Shown in pieces: positions 26,720-38,605 of a stretch of 64,000 nucleotides of DNA (its first letter is position 1; each line of letters begins with the position of its first letter). The stretch covers positions 234,659-298,658 of the forward strand of contig JAAOMT010000648.1 in assembly GCA_016748015.1 (NCBI GenBank). The letters run 5' to 3'. Origin of the DNA: Geosiphon pyriformis (taxonomy: Eukaryota > Glomeromycota > Glomeromycetes > Archaeosporales > Geosiphonaceae). Below the pieces are notes generated by a model. It was not told where the DNA came from. It saw only the letters and a list, made by a program, of their open reading frames with translations, and did no database searches. Made by a program: the position numbers and the translations under genes.

Positions 26720-28166
26720 TCATAATTGAAAATCCTTACAATTATTCATGGTAGTTCCAAAATACGGGCCAAAATGAGCTAATGAATTCCCAGGTGAAGC
26801 TCCAACATTGCAATCCTAAAGAATTAAGCAATTAAAACAATCAATCCGAGAGTAAAAAATCGAAAATCTTTGTAAAGCAAGCAAAGAAAGCAAGCAAGAA
26901 AGAAGAAAGAAAGAAAGAAAAAAGTAATCGTACCGGATTTTCTCCTACAGCGTTTCCAATATCATGTTCCCAAATACCACGACATTCATATAAATTATAG
27001 CTTGAATCTATCTCTGTGAGTCTTCGAGTTGTTTCACAATCACAATCTCTTTTCGAAATCCAAAACTCTAATTCATGATGTATAAAATAAGGTAGGTCAT
27101 CAGAATTCATAGGAAAACGTGGTATTGGATCATTTTTATTGGTGACGCGAAATATTTTGTCCTTTAAATTCAAATTAATATAGTTGGCAAGTTGTGGATT
27201 TCCAATACGTGGCTGACCAAATGTTATGACAGAAAAATCGATTTCTAGATCTTTCCAAAATCCGAATAAACTTCCAGTATCTTTCGTCAGCTCTGTCCAA
27301 ATTAAACCCGCTAGTACTGCATAAACTTTGGGAAAAAAACGTTAGAGTCATTTAATATTTTAGCGATTAATTCACATATAGTACTTTCGAAAACTTACCT
27401 CCACCAAGGCCATGACCAATGAAACAAAGTTTGAATTTTTTTATTCCATGAGATCTTATCTCATATCCAATTTTTAACGTTAGAGATTTCATTAAAACCT
27501 TAGTCTCATTAAACCATATCTTATTTACGTAGAGACCTTTATGGTTATTGTATTGAGACATTCCCTGCCAATCTATTTTCTCTCTTTTCAGATTCATATC
27601 TCTTCCCTTGAAATATGCAACTAACTCTTTAAACTTTTTGTTCCAAATAACGTCAGCTAAAGAAATAAGAGAATAATTTGGTCTTTTGAATTTTAATTTA
27701 AATATCTCACGAATTAATGGTGTGTCTTAACTTTGAAAAAAAATTTACCAACAGCTCCTGGTACACCAAATCCAATATCGTTATTTTCAGGGAAGCAGTA
27801 GGCCATATTAGCAAATTTTGCCATCCTTGACAAGAAATATAAAATCCTGAACTCATTTACATTGATAACCGGGGGTGAAGGTGGTGAATTTTTTCCCCAA
27901 CGATCTTTTGGAGCCGTTGCAATTTTATCTTTTCTGTTTAAAATTTGACGTTTGAGAATCCGTTCTTGAATCTTTTCTTGTGATTGTGAATCAAGATTTA
28001 TCAATTGAGAAAGTCCGTCTGTGTATGATTCTTGTTTTAGAAATATATTTTTTAAACTAAAAGAATTTAAAGATAATGAATAAAAGTGAAAATTTATTGT
28101 CAATGTCAACAACCAGAGAATAACCAGGATTTTTTGAGCGAAAATTTTGGTAAACATATGAACCAT
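26720..28166 (-). CDS. class 3 lipase-fold protein L7, nucleophile Ser replaced by Gly
   Basis: Exons in transcription order: 28166-27749, 27656-27399, 27325-26934 and 26815-26720; 387 residues. First in-frame ATG at 28166, with another three codons later. Anchor KILVILWLLTLTINF (about 12-26), short linker ending NSPPSPPV, then FLSRMAKFANMAYC. Exon 2: LVAYFKGRD, VNKIWFNE and the elbow FIGHGLGG (Gly for Ser). Exon 3: ITFGQPRIGN, TNKNDPIPRFP (Asp), KRDCDC and IWEHDIGNAVGENP. Tail: DCNVGAS and AHFGPYFG (His). The third intron contains a GAAA-rich purine tract (26876-26924). Diverges from L8 with 777 bases between start codons. Confidence 0.92.
26876..26924. repeat. GAAA-rich purine tract in L7 intron 3
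   Basis: Imperfect repeats of AAAG/CAAG/GAAA units, nearly pure purine on the + strand, lying wholly inside the third intron of L7. Confidence 0.85.
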
Positions 28167-28943
28167 CGTCAATAGAGATAAACATGATTTCAACTGTTAA
28201 ATTCTGCTACGCCTACTTTTAAAATCAAAATACAGAAATGATAATTTTGCTCATTAATTCTGACCTATGACTGATGGATAATGGGTCTCTTGATTTTTTT
28301 TTTTTTATCGATCAAACAAAGGATTATCTATCGTATTTAATATCCCTTCATTGTTAGAATGTTTGTGATTGACGGATCCGAAATTATCAGATGTCGCTTT
28401 GAATCGACCTATTTAGCAAGTTTTTCTAATTGTAATTGAGTGATTGAAATTAATCGGTACTATAAATTAATTTTAAACTCCATCAACTCACCCTTTTGCT
28501 TTTGAAAAAATGATGATTTTTTTGATTGCCCAAATAAAGATTTTCTAAATATCTCATAATTGTGCACCGAGTAATCGATAAACCTGAATAACGTCAAATT
28601 TCGAAGCAAATTAATGTTTTGTTGATTGGCAATTTTAGAAAAAGAAATGGCCTTTTATTTTTGAAATTGAGGTAATAATATTTTGTAATAAACATAACTC
28701 ACCGATCACCCGACCTCAGACTTTAGTGAAATTTTGCTTTTCAATGATGGAAGCTTTAGATATTCTTTTCCTAAAATAATAAAAAATCTTCCGAGTAAAC
28801 CAGCTTCTTCTTTGCAGAGTTCAAAAAATTCCTTTCTTGAAAACCCACGTTCTCGCTTTAAAGGTCCACAAAAATTGTAACATTTTTGACAAAAATCTCA
28901 AAAAGGCAACCGTAAATGATAATCAGAAAAAGTTCTTGCCACA
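28167..28943. other. bidirectional promoter region between L7 and L8
   Basis: 777 bases between divergent start codons, AT-rich but with a more mixed middle part (28380-28900). No exon was recognised. It should contain both promoters. Confidence 0.4.
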
Positions 28944-30373
28944 ATGAGGTTCAATTTTTTTTATATATCTTTAACAGTAAAAACCCAAAATCAATTCGCT
29001 CAAAAAGCAAAAAATATTAATAATAAATCCTCAGAAATCATGCTTAGTGATCACCTCGACCATTTAAAAATCAATGTTTTAGTCATATCATCATTATTAC
29101 TGATATTTCTCATTGTGCTATCCAAAGATTTTGCCTGTCGAGAACCTCGTCTAATGCAAGAAAAAACATCTTCACTTTTAAAAAAGCAAAAAGGAAATCC
29201 CGTCATCAACTTTTTACCAGATAATAAATCGTCTATTATTCCAAATTCCACATTTCCCAAGGCTCAACGAATAACGCCTTCCATTATCAAAAGAATACAA
29301 ATATATCCTTTAGAACGAATCACCGATTTCACTTTGCTGCATAAATTACAAAGAGCCGCATTCATAGCAAGTTTGACATATTGTTTAAACGAAGATACCG
29401 ATGAGGTTTCTCCGAGTATGTTAGGTAAAATAATTCCAAACGATTATTTTGCATGACTTGGCTAATTCTTTGCTCACATTTTATCCTAAATTTCCGAGCT
29501 TAGCTAAGGCTGAAATTATCCAAGGAAAAGCAATTAACTTTTTAATCAGAGGAATCGATCCCAATGATCTTGATAACTGGGCATTTCGGACATTTAGACT
29601 TGAATCGAATTCGAAATTTTTCGAACCTAATGGTGTTAATGGACGATTGGAAGCTACATTTTCCCAACAAATGTATCTAGCCTGGGAAAAAATGGATGAG
29701 AAGTTAAAAAAGTCCTTAAAGGAAATGAATCCTTATAATTTAATTGAACGCAATAAAATAAATTTGATTGGTCATAGTTTGGGAGGAGGTTAGGTGGCCT
29801 CATTTTTCTTAATTTTGAGCTTATATGCAGTAGATCTAGCCGTTTGAAAAATAATTATTTATTTATTTGATCAGTATACGCTGTACTTGCTGGGGTTAAA
29901 TGGGCAATAAATATGCCAGATGTCAAGTTCACGGTGTATACATTCGGGCAACCTCGTTTAGGAGATCTCGAATTTGCTAAAACGATCAACATGCTCACTA
30001 GAAAAAATCTTGGTATTTATCGAGTAACTCTGAACGATGACTCTATTCCAAGGTTACCGTTGGACAATATACCACAAATTTTTCATCATCATCAAACTGA
30101 ATATTGGATATCACGGGAGTGCAATTGTAATGGCGATCCGGTTGTATACAGGTGTATTGGTACGGTCATAGATCCCTCGACTGGTTATGTTCGAGAAAGT
30201 CGGGTAGGTTATTAAAAAAGAGACGTGATTTTGAGAATCATGAAATTTTCAAATGGCAAATATTAAAAAATTACGTTTAATAGGATTGCAACAATCGTTA
30301 CACAACGCCAACAACATTATCACATAATGGGCCCTATTTTGGACACACCATGGGTTCTTGTCCTTCTTTATAA
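28944..30373 (+). CDS. class 3 lipase L8 with complete Ser-Asp-His triad
   Basis: Exons 28944-29424, 29504-29788, 29875-30203 and 30284-30373; 394 residues. This copy has the canonical elbow LIGHSLGG. The Asp region is TLNDDSIPRLP and the His region LSHNGPYFG, so the whole triad is present and esterase or lipase activity is plausible. The oxyanion strand reads NFLIRGIDPND, closer to the usual RGT than in the neighbours. Anchor VLVISSLLLIFLIVLS lies at about residues 45-60 from the first ATG. An alternative ATG at 29040 would put it nearer the N terminus; I cannot decide between them. Entry motif FIASLTYC; GQPRLGD; RECNCNG; tail DCNNRY. The second donor (GTTAGG) is weak but the frame requires it. 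Its neighbours L7 and L9 lack the serine. Confidence 0.92.
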
Positions 30374-31582
30374 TGATCTTATTTTGTTTCCAAAAAATAT
30401 CCTATAGTATATCACACATTGGATAAGATTTAAAAAAATAATAGATAAATTTTGAAGGTAAAAGAAGCTTCAAAGATGTCTTTTGAAAAATGTTGCAAAG
30501 TGCATAGCGAATTTTGTGTAACAAGCGATTATACTCAAAAAAAAAATTAATAATTCCATTTCGTAGACAACTTTTAGATATTAAGATTTTTATTTTTATG
30601 GGAAACAAAATAAGGATGTGTTGATATCTTGAATATTTTAGATAGGTGGGGGATAAGTTGGAATAAATTTTGTTTGAAATATGTGATTGATATTGATTTG
30701 GAAAGGAATCAAATTGAAGAGCAAGGCTTTTGGTAATTTTGGCTGCCAATTATCAAGATTAGAAATATTAAAAGTATTGTTTTGAAAGACAAATTGGTGA
30801 ATATTTTCTTCATTTGTTTATAAATAACAAAGGTTTAATAGTTTTGGGAATTACCTTCATTATTTATAGTATTTCAATGCAAAATATTGAATTTTGAGCT
30901 ACGAAAATGTTTAATTTGAGTTAATAACCCAATAAAGGGCTGTAAATTACTAAAATTTATGTACTTTGCAAGTCAAGGTTTTTTTTTTTTTGGGGGGGGG
31001 GGCTAATTATGAGAAAGTTGAGTTGATTTATTTAGAACAATCACGTGTAGTTAACAGATACCTGATAAAATCAAAGCAACATCCACATAAATGTGATAGA
31101 CTTGATTTCCACTATTTCCAAAGTGGAATTAATTTCAGCTTCACATTAAAAATGAATCTGTCGGTCAAGGAGCGTACCAAGGAAAAGTTAATCTACTTCT
31201 GATGTTAGGGTGAAATGTTCGTCGCAAGAAGATTACGGGGGTCAAAATGTTCATAAAAATTCTTTGTATTTGCAAAAAATTGCTACTAAACTAGATACAG
31301 AGTGAGTAAACATTTCATGTCCCACGGTTGGCAAACATTTAAAATCACTTGGATATACCAATTACTACCTCCTCAATGCTGACGAAAATTCACTTTAATA
31401 ATAAACAACTAAAAAAATTTTTATTTTATGATACAGCATTTCAAACAAGTCGAAAATCTGTGTACAATCATTATGTTGATCAATTTAGTCGCAGTTGATA
31501 AATTTTATATCTTTATATCAATAAAATCAGGAACTGTGATCAAATTTGTGTATTCGTCCAAGACAATTTTATGTAAATCATT
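30374..31582. other. intergenic
   Basis: No gene recognised. It contains a run of 13 T followed directly by 11 G at 30979-31002. An open frame on the minus strand (30402-30749) has AT-driven composition and is not supported. Confidence 0.45.
30979..31002. repeat. T13-G11 homopolymer junction
   Basis: Thirteen T followed by eleven G. A long G run is very unusual in this AT-rich window and may be a sequencing or assembly artefact, or an integration scar. Confidence 0.9.
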
Positions 31583-32544
31583 ATGAATTCTGAAGACACC
31601 AGTTCAATCCCCCCTCTGAATATTCAAAAATTACATGATTATTTTCATTATGAAAATTTTGGTACAGACTCAAAAATCATTACCAAATGGGTTCAAATCA
31701 TTATAGAATCTTACAACGAACCTCAGCGTCATTATCATACTTTAAGGCATATCGACAGGATGTTGACACTGTATGAAGAAGTCAAAAATCAAATATTAGA
31801 TAAAAGAGCTTTTATTTTAGCAATTTTCTTTCACGAGTAAATTATGAAATTTCATATCACTCAAAATTTTTTGAGTACAAAAACTGAGTACAAAAAACCT
31901 TGCTAATATATTCTTATGTTTTATTGGGCTCAAGTATCATTTATGATCCAAGAAAATATACAGATAACGAGGAAAGAAGCAGTAAATTATTTCAACAATA
32001 TGCAAATGAAGTTCAATTGGTAAAATTACTTGTAAAGATCAAAGTCAAAGCAAAAAAGAAACTATACTTAAAATGGTCTTCTATTCAGTCTTCCTCGGAT
32101 ATTGAGAAGGTTTCACTTTACATTTCTGCAACAATAAGACATGAGATGGTCAAAGTTCCAAAAACTTTATTTTTGGCAAGAAAACCAGATTTCGAGAAAG
32201 ATATAGAACTTTTTTTGGATTTGGATTTGGAAGTCTTGAGTTGGGATGCAGCTGGTTTGTTCAAATCTTTAAGCCTTTGATATATATATATTATTATAAG
32301 AATGATTTTGTTTCCTTTCCACAATTTTCATGCAGATTATGATAAATATTCAGAGCAAATACGACAAGAATATATTCAATATTCATATAAAGATTTTGCA
32401 GCTGGCCGAGTGAATATACTTGAAAAGTTTTTGAAAAGAGAAAGAATCTACTTTTCGGATGAATTCTATAGCAGACGTGGATGTGAGACGCGTGCACGGG
32501 AAAATTTAACAAGAGAGATTCAACGACTAAAGGGAATGATTTAA
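31583..32544 (+). CDS. HD-domain protein of the COG4339 type (predicted metal-dependent phosphohydrolase family)
   Basis: Exons 31583-31836, 31935-32019, 32089-32254 and 32336-32544 give 237 residues, a usual length for this family. Motifs: RHYHTLRHI (first metal-ligand histidines, about residue 50), FFHDIIYD (the HD pair, spliced across intron 1), DNEERS, an IRHE segment corresponding to T..H in relatives, LDLDLEVLSWDA (conserved acidic motif), then YDKYSEQIRQEY and a C-terminal ARENLTREIQRL. The Thr normally before the third histidine is Ile-Arg here. The family is predicted to hydrolyse phosphoesters with bound metal, but the true substrate is not known. It sits between L8 and the amidase on the same strand and shows no link to the lipases. 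Confidence 0.87.
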
Positions 32545-33524
32545 AACGCTCATGTACACAAAATTAGGACCATTTTCTCAAGACCGTAAAGAATTTTAAA
32601 GATTTTAGTAATATTAATAACCTTAAAATTCCATCCACATGTTTAACTTTAACTAAATAGTGAATTAAACAAAGACGAATGTCTTTTTTTATTAAAGAGC
32701 GAACTGGAAATTCGAAATGTGTACACAAATGGGTAACCAAAAATATCTTATTAAAAATGAATTTTAAATAGTAAAAATGAGGTATGTCGACCGCAAAAAT
32801 TGTGCGCATTATTGAATGGACCGCCAAATTGTGTTAGGAATTATCTTAAACGACTAGAATTAACAAAAATATTTATTATTTTAAAAAGAAATATTTTTAA
32901 TGGTCGAAAATCTATTATTAATAAAAAAATCCAGGAATAAAAAAGATGTCAAAACATCTGCTTACTGCCGGAATCCACATCTAAAATCTAAACTCCTATG
33001 TCCTTCTAGAACTTTAACGAAAACTCTGAAAAGAAGCAATATTAAATCATGATTAATAAGGTAAACCCGAATCAAACGGCTAAATCGGGCTAGAAGCTAC
33101 AAGCATTGGATCAAAGAGAATTGGCGACGCGTTCTTTATGGAAATTTTCGTGTACGGGATGTACCCCTCATGTATCACTGGTGAAGCATATGGAAGCCAA
33201 TGATTATGACCGCGAAAGAAATAGTTCAGTAATATAACGCTTCAATTCACAAGTGCAAGACTCCAAGATAATCTTAGAATTGTGAGTTTGGAATGACATA
33301 GATCTTGGTTCAATAGAAAATATGTGGAAATAGACCATTCTTCAATTTATTGACTCAATCTTAAAGAAATGGTTATGCGGACCAATGGTAGACGTTTATT
33401 TTTCAATAATAATCGCACATAATCAGTTAAATTAAACTCACAGGCCACACGATTTTTGTCCTATCTTGTTTCAACCCATAAAGGTCTCGTTTGGGTAGAT
33501 AACCTTCCTCTCATTTCTAATATA
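32545..33524. other. intergenic containing a decayed transposon
   Basis: Spacer between the HD gene and the amidase. The left part is AT-rich; 33100-33335 holds the Tc1/mariner relic listed separately. Confidence 0.55.
33100..33335 (+). mobile_element. Tc1/mariner transposase relic
   Basis: Three blocks in the correct order match a Tc1-like DDE transposase: KHWIKENWRRVLYGNF (33110-33160, the W..DW..V.F.DE region), YNASIHKCKTPR (about 33230-33265, the QDNA..H region) and IDLGSIENMWK (33298-33330, the PDLNPIENLW region). They lie in different frames with stops between them, and the second catalytic Asp is Tyr (TAT), so the element is dead. No terminal inverted repeats were recognised. Confidence 0.6.
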
Positions 33525-35983
33525 ATGACTGACCAAACTGAAAACTCGACAAGTCAACTTGTTTTTCCTGAAGTAACGCACTTTTTCCTTGAATTAAATA
33601 AAAACAACACAATACTTTTCAACTAACTTCTAGTTTTATGATTTAGATAACTAAAAGTCATAAAGCACCTTATCTAAGCCATATATCACTTATTTTATTG
33701 ACCCATCTTGGTGAATGGGTTCCAGGTTTATCAAAAATTTTATTTCATAACTCTGGCTTAACCTCGTTGAGAAGCCTAAACTTTGAAGAGCGACCTACAT
33801 TGATTCCACTTCCTTTGCCTAAAGAAAAGTTTGGTGTCACTGAGGTTATTATCATGTCAGTTATTCTTGCATTCATTTGCTTTTTAATAATTTTCCCGCG
33901 CTTTTAAGTATTAATTTGTCTCTTATTCAAAGACTCTCATTCAAGGCTTGGAAATTTTTGATCAAAAAAGTTCAAGCTATGATCAAAATGGATCTACTGG
34001 TTTTTTGACAGTTTGGCACTTACGTGAAGCATACCTTAATGCAAAAACTACACCTTTAAAAGCAAGTATTAAATTATGTTCTTAGAATGTAAATTTAAAT
34101 TATAATTTAACTGAATACTATGGCCCTTTCTCTAGGTTGCTGAAGATTTGCTTCAAAAGATCGAAATAGCTCACAACTCTACCCAGAGTTATACTTCATT
34201 AGGTGGCTTTCACATATATGACCGGGAAGATATTCTAAAACAAGCTGAAGCTTCAGCTACACGCTATGCACAAAGGAAATCACTTGGGCCACTTGATGGT
34301 ATCCCTATTGGAATTAAGGATGAGATTGACGTGAAGGGATACGAGACACGAGTTGGAACCTCATTCATTAACCTTGGCCATAAGGCTCAACGTGACGCAT
34401 TTGTAGTGGAAAGATTAAGGGAGCATGGGGCAATAATTTTGGGGAAGACTAATATGCATGAGTTTGGATTGGAGTAAGTTTACAATCATTCTTTTGGGAC
34501 ACTTCTCGACTTTATTATTGATCCAATTTTTATAATTCTTTTGTTAAGTATTACTGGCAATAATCCTGTTGCCATTACCCCAAGAAATCCATATAATCAA
34601 AAGCATTATTGTGGTGGATCTAGTGGTGGTAGTGCTGCGATTGTTGCTGCTGGTTTGTCCCCAATAGCTATTGGATGTGATGGTGGTGGATCAATCAGGT
34701 ATATTACCGAATTCATTTATAAAAGTTCTCTTTCAAATAATTAAATCTAATTAATAAATTGGTTATTCCTAATTTTCATAGATTGCCGTCAGCCTTCTGT
34801 GGTATTTACGGATTGAAACCGACTTGTGGGAGAGTATCCTCAAGGGGAATATGTATCAAATCACATTTCATATAAAACCTTTATTTAAGCGTTGATTGGT
34901 ACAGTCTTTCTTTTTATTGAAATAACTTCACGATTCTCATTTAGATCCTTTATGTTGGTCTGTTGGTTCAACTGGTCCAATGGCTGCGAGTGTTGATGAT
35001 TTAGCTTTAGCATACTATGTAATGGCAGGGAAAGATCCAGAGGTAGGTAACCTTTTTTTTTGAATATCTCGATCTCCACCAATCCTTCATTGATTACTAA
35101 ACTCATAATAGGACACGAATACCTATTTTCAACCTTCTCCTTCTCTCTATGGCTTTTATATGACAAACACCTTATCAGATTTAAGAATTGGTATATTTCC
35201 AGCTTGGAATTACCAGGTGAAAGATTCTGAAATTTCCGCGGCGCTTGAAGAATTCAAAAATGCATTTCAACTTCGTGGAGCTGAATTTATCGAAATTGAC
35301 ATTCGCGAACTAGAACAAGCTCGAGTGGGTCATCTTATATCCATCGGCTCTGAAGTGAACTCATCTATGAAAAGATTCAAAAAGGAGATGCATAAAATCA
35401 GTTATCCAAATAGAGCTACCCATTTGGTCTTGGATCATATTACAGCTAGCGTAAGCACAGATCTAGTATTTTGTAAACTCCTTCCTAAAAAAAATGAATT
35501 TAACTAATTGTTATCCATCTTGATTTACTAGGATTACAGTTGGGTATAGAATAATGGAATTTTTTATTCAAAAAGGTTTCTACAATTTATTATCTCTTTT
35601 CTTCACTAGTTCAAGCTCAACAAGTTCGTACGCGGGTTATGGAACATCTCATGAGTATCTTCTCAGATGTAAATCTCATACTTACCCCTTCTTCGGGAAT
35701 TACTGCACCGTATATACACCCTTACGCTTTGCGCCATGGTGAACTGAATTCCTCAGTTACTGCGGATGCTATGCGATTTGTTTCTTTGGCAAATTTTACC
35801 GGTATACCTGCGATTAGTGTGCCAGCGGGTTACGATGCAAAAGGATTGCCCATTGGATTACAATTTATAGCAAAATGGTATGATGAAGCAACGTTATTAA
35901 GGGCTGCAAAAGTATCGGAAGAAATTTTAGGTAGTAGAAGACGGAAGCCAAGTGAGAGCCGATGGTTTGGTGATTGGTTGTAA
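33525..35983 (+). CDS. amidase-signature family enzyme
   Basis: Ten exons (33525-33572, 33647-33844, 33933-34061, 34136-34473, 34549-34698, 34782-34852, 34945-35042, 35112-35472, 35540-35575, 35610-35983) join to about 600 residues, typical of fungal amidase-signature proteins. Visible: catalytic Lys in [12 protein letters not shown], the Gly/Ser motif [10 protein letters not shown] with the cis-Ser, and the nucleophile Ser in [16 protein letters not shown], where relatives usually have D-T-G-G-S. Later conserved parts are VGSTGPMA and the C-terminal [19 protein letters not shown]. It hydrolyses an amide bond; whether the substrate is a fatty acid amide, a nitrile-derived amide or another is not visible. 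The intron after 34061 begins with GC (AAA then GCAAGT), because no GT donor keeps the frame. The small ninth exon and the end of exon 8 are the least certain parts. An HD gene lies upstream on the same strand. Confidence 0.88.
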
Positions 35984-37155
35984 TCGGAAAATAATTTATC
36001 TTGCTAAATTGATGAAACTTGTCGTTACCAATATTCCTAAAGATTTATTTATTCCATAAGCCAAAATCTATAGGGGTTAATTGTTACCTGTTAACTGCAT
36101 AATATTTTAATTTTCATAATCATCTTAAAATAGCAGAAAATGGGATCATTTGATTTCCTCCGTTTACGTAATAAGAAGCTGCTGATCATGATTCGCAGCT
36201 TTTAGATCAATTTCTCCATCATTAAAGACTTGACAGTTGATCCATTCCCTCGGTAATATGAGGATCTTAGGCAAAAGTAGATTTTTGGATTTACTCTCAC
36301 TATGCCGTGGGATTTAAATATTACAGGTTCCATCTGTAAATACAAACAAGATCGTATTTGCAAATACTGATTACAAGAATAAATCTACATCTAACCATTT
36401 ACCATTGAATTTTGGCTCCCCAATCTTTGAATAAAAGATTTTAAACCTAGTTTTTTTGGCCAATTATTCTCTCCAAATTTGAATCAAGCAATGGGCGCAA
36501 GTTTTTTTGTATGCCTAAATTTTGTTGAACAGGAAACTTTCCACATGAAAAGCCTTGTTTGCCTTCCAACTTATTTTGGTTTGATATTTGAAATTAGTGC
36601 CAGTGGCACAAAAAATTGACTTCATTTCTTTTTCATAAATGAGATTTATAATGAAAGCGCCGAAATATCTTTTAAAGCAAAAAAAATAAAAAGATTTATT
36701 AATCAGGTATAATTAATTTTTGTTTTTTAGATGATTTAATACATCAAAAAATCCAAAGTAACTACTAATTTAACAAAAATTCTGTTAAGGCTGAAATAGG
36801 AAAAACCATGTCTTTTCGCTCTCTTTCCAAACTTCCTGATTATCACTACATCAAATAGTAACGCGATCTAAATATTTTCCACGTATTTATTTTGATTATC
36901 AGGTTAATCAAAAAAAACATAAAATTTTTGCCTTTTTTTTATGTTAGCAGAAAACTCCTCTAAATTCTTATACGTTTCGTAATTCTGACCTCCCAAAAAT
37001 TCAATATATTTCATAGACCTCCGTCCACATGTATTATAATTTTTTTTTCCCAGCTTATTATTCGATTTGTCCTTTAAGATATTTTCAATGCATAGCACGA
37101 TGCACCCGACATTTTTTCATGATTTTTTTTTGAAAAAAGAATTTATGTTTCTAGA
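35984..37155. other. intergenic
   Basis: About 1.2 kb without a recognisable exon. The L9 promoter is expected at its right end. Confidence 0.45.
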
Positions 37156-38605
37156 ATGCTTTATATAGGATTAATGACAATGTGTCTATCACTTCATTTG
37201 TTTCTCGTATCTTTTAATGTTCAGCGAGAGTATGCAACTATATCATTACTCAGAAATGATAGCTTGTCAATACCAAAGAGTAATTTATACCTCCCTCATC
37301 AAACTGACATCCCTTCCTTACAATTCGAGCATGGCATAACTTATTCAATAATATTATCTGAATTTACGCGTTGGATGAATTCTTTTGAACATGGTGAAAA
37401 TTTATCACCACAAAAGAACTTTTCTAGGCGAAGTTATGACACCAAATCAGCAATATATTCGTCTATTTCCCTTGGGAGCCGGAATCCACCTAATCCTCCA
37501 CTTGTACCAGTGACAGAAATTAAAATTTACGGTCTTTTAGCCAGAATGGCCAAATATGCTAATTCGCCACATTGTGGTTCTATTTTAAATCACAAAACAT
37601 GGCGGGGAAAAGAAATTGTTTCACCAATGGGTACGAATCAGATATATGAATGCAACATTTTTTTATAAAAAAATTTCTGGCTTTAATCGGCTCAATTAGG
37701 TGATGTCAGGATTGACTTTCCAACTGGTGATATTGTCGCGTATTTTGGTGCTAAGAGGATGGATGTTGGATATGTTTTGACTAGCCCACCAGTACTCATT
37801 TCATATAGAAATATACCAGATGCTCGGGTTCATAAGGAGTGGTTTGAAGAAACAAACGTTCTTCTACAGAAGATCTCACCATTAATTATCGGAGCAATAA
37901 TAAATCGAAAAGCTTCTGTCATTCGCTTACGTTTCACTGGTCATGGAGTTGCGGGAGGTATTTAATTGAATTTCGGCTTCAAATATAATTCTAAACCTAA
38001 CTCTTTGTAATTGCAATTAGCGTACGCATTATTAGCTGGTCTTTTATGGGCAGAATTTTTGCGATCAGAGAAAATAAAACCCAAACTAGGAGGGAAAACA
38101 CTAAAACTTGCCGTAGTCACATTTGGACAACCTCGTGTCGGAAATCATTACTTTGCCAATTACGTGAATCAAATAATGGGTAACAATTTATATCGAGTTA
38201 CCTATCGAAATGACTTTATCCCACAATTACCTCCAAGGAAAGAATTTGATGCCGGATTTATTCACCATGAAGTAGAATATTGGATTTCGGATCCAGATTG
38301 TGATTGTCTGAATAGTGGAAGATATCCTGGTAGTTCTGCAAATTACGATATCTTTGAGTGCCGAGGAATTTGGGAACATGATCGTGGAAAAGCTGTCAGG
38401 GAAAACCAGGTATTTATTTTCGAATTTCAACGAGATAAAAATTCTCAAAATATGTAAAAATCTCACATCTTTTAATTAAATACGTTACTGATTTTAGGAT
38501 TGCAATTCAGGAGTTTCGCAAGCTGATTTCAGTGTTCATAATGGCCCTTATTTCGAAACAGTAATTCATGATTGTCGCTCATATTCACCGGTAGTTTTTA
38601 TGTAA
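37156..38605 (+). CDS. class 3 lipase-fold protein L9, elbow GHGVAG
   Basis: Exons 37156-37630, 37700-37957, 38021-38409 and 38498-38605; 409 residues. The hydrophobic segment is at the very N terminus (about residues 1-20), so this could be a cleaved signal peptide. Linker end NPPNPPLVPV; entry motif RMAKYANSPHC, where His replaces the usual Tyr before Cys. Exon 2: IVAYFGAKR and the elbow FTGHGVAG, with Gly for Ser and also Ala for the first of the two closing glycines. Exon 3: VVTFGQPRVGN, TYRNDFIPQLPP (Asp), DPDCDC and WEHDRGKAVRENQ. Tail: DCNSGV and VHNGPYFE (His). Same subgroup as L6 and L7 although 9 kb away from them and on the other strand. Confidence 0.92.

Noticed and set aside
30402-30749. 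Minus-strand frame of 115 codons
   Set aside because: AT-driven composition without motifs, lying downstream of L8.
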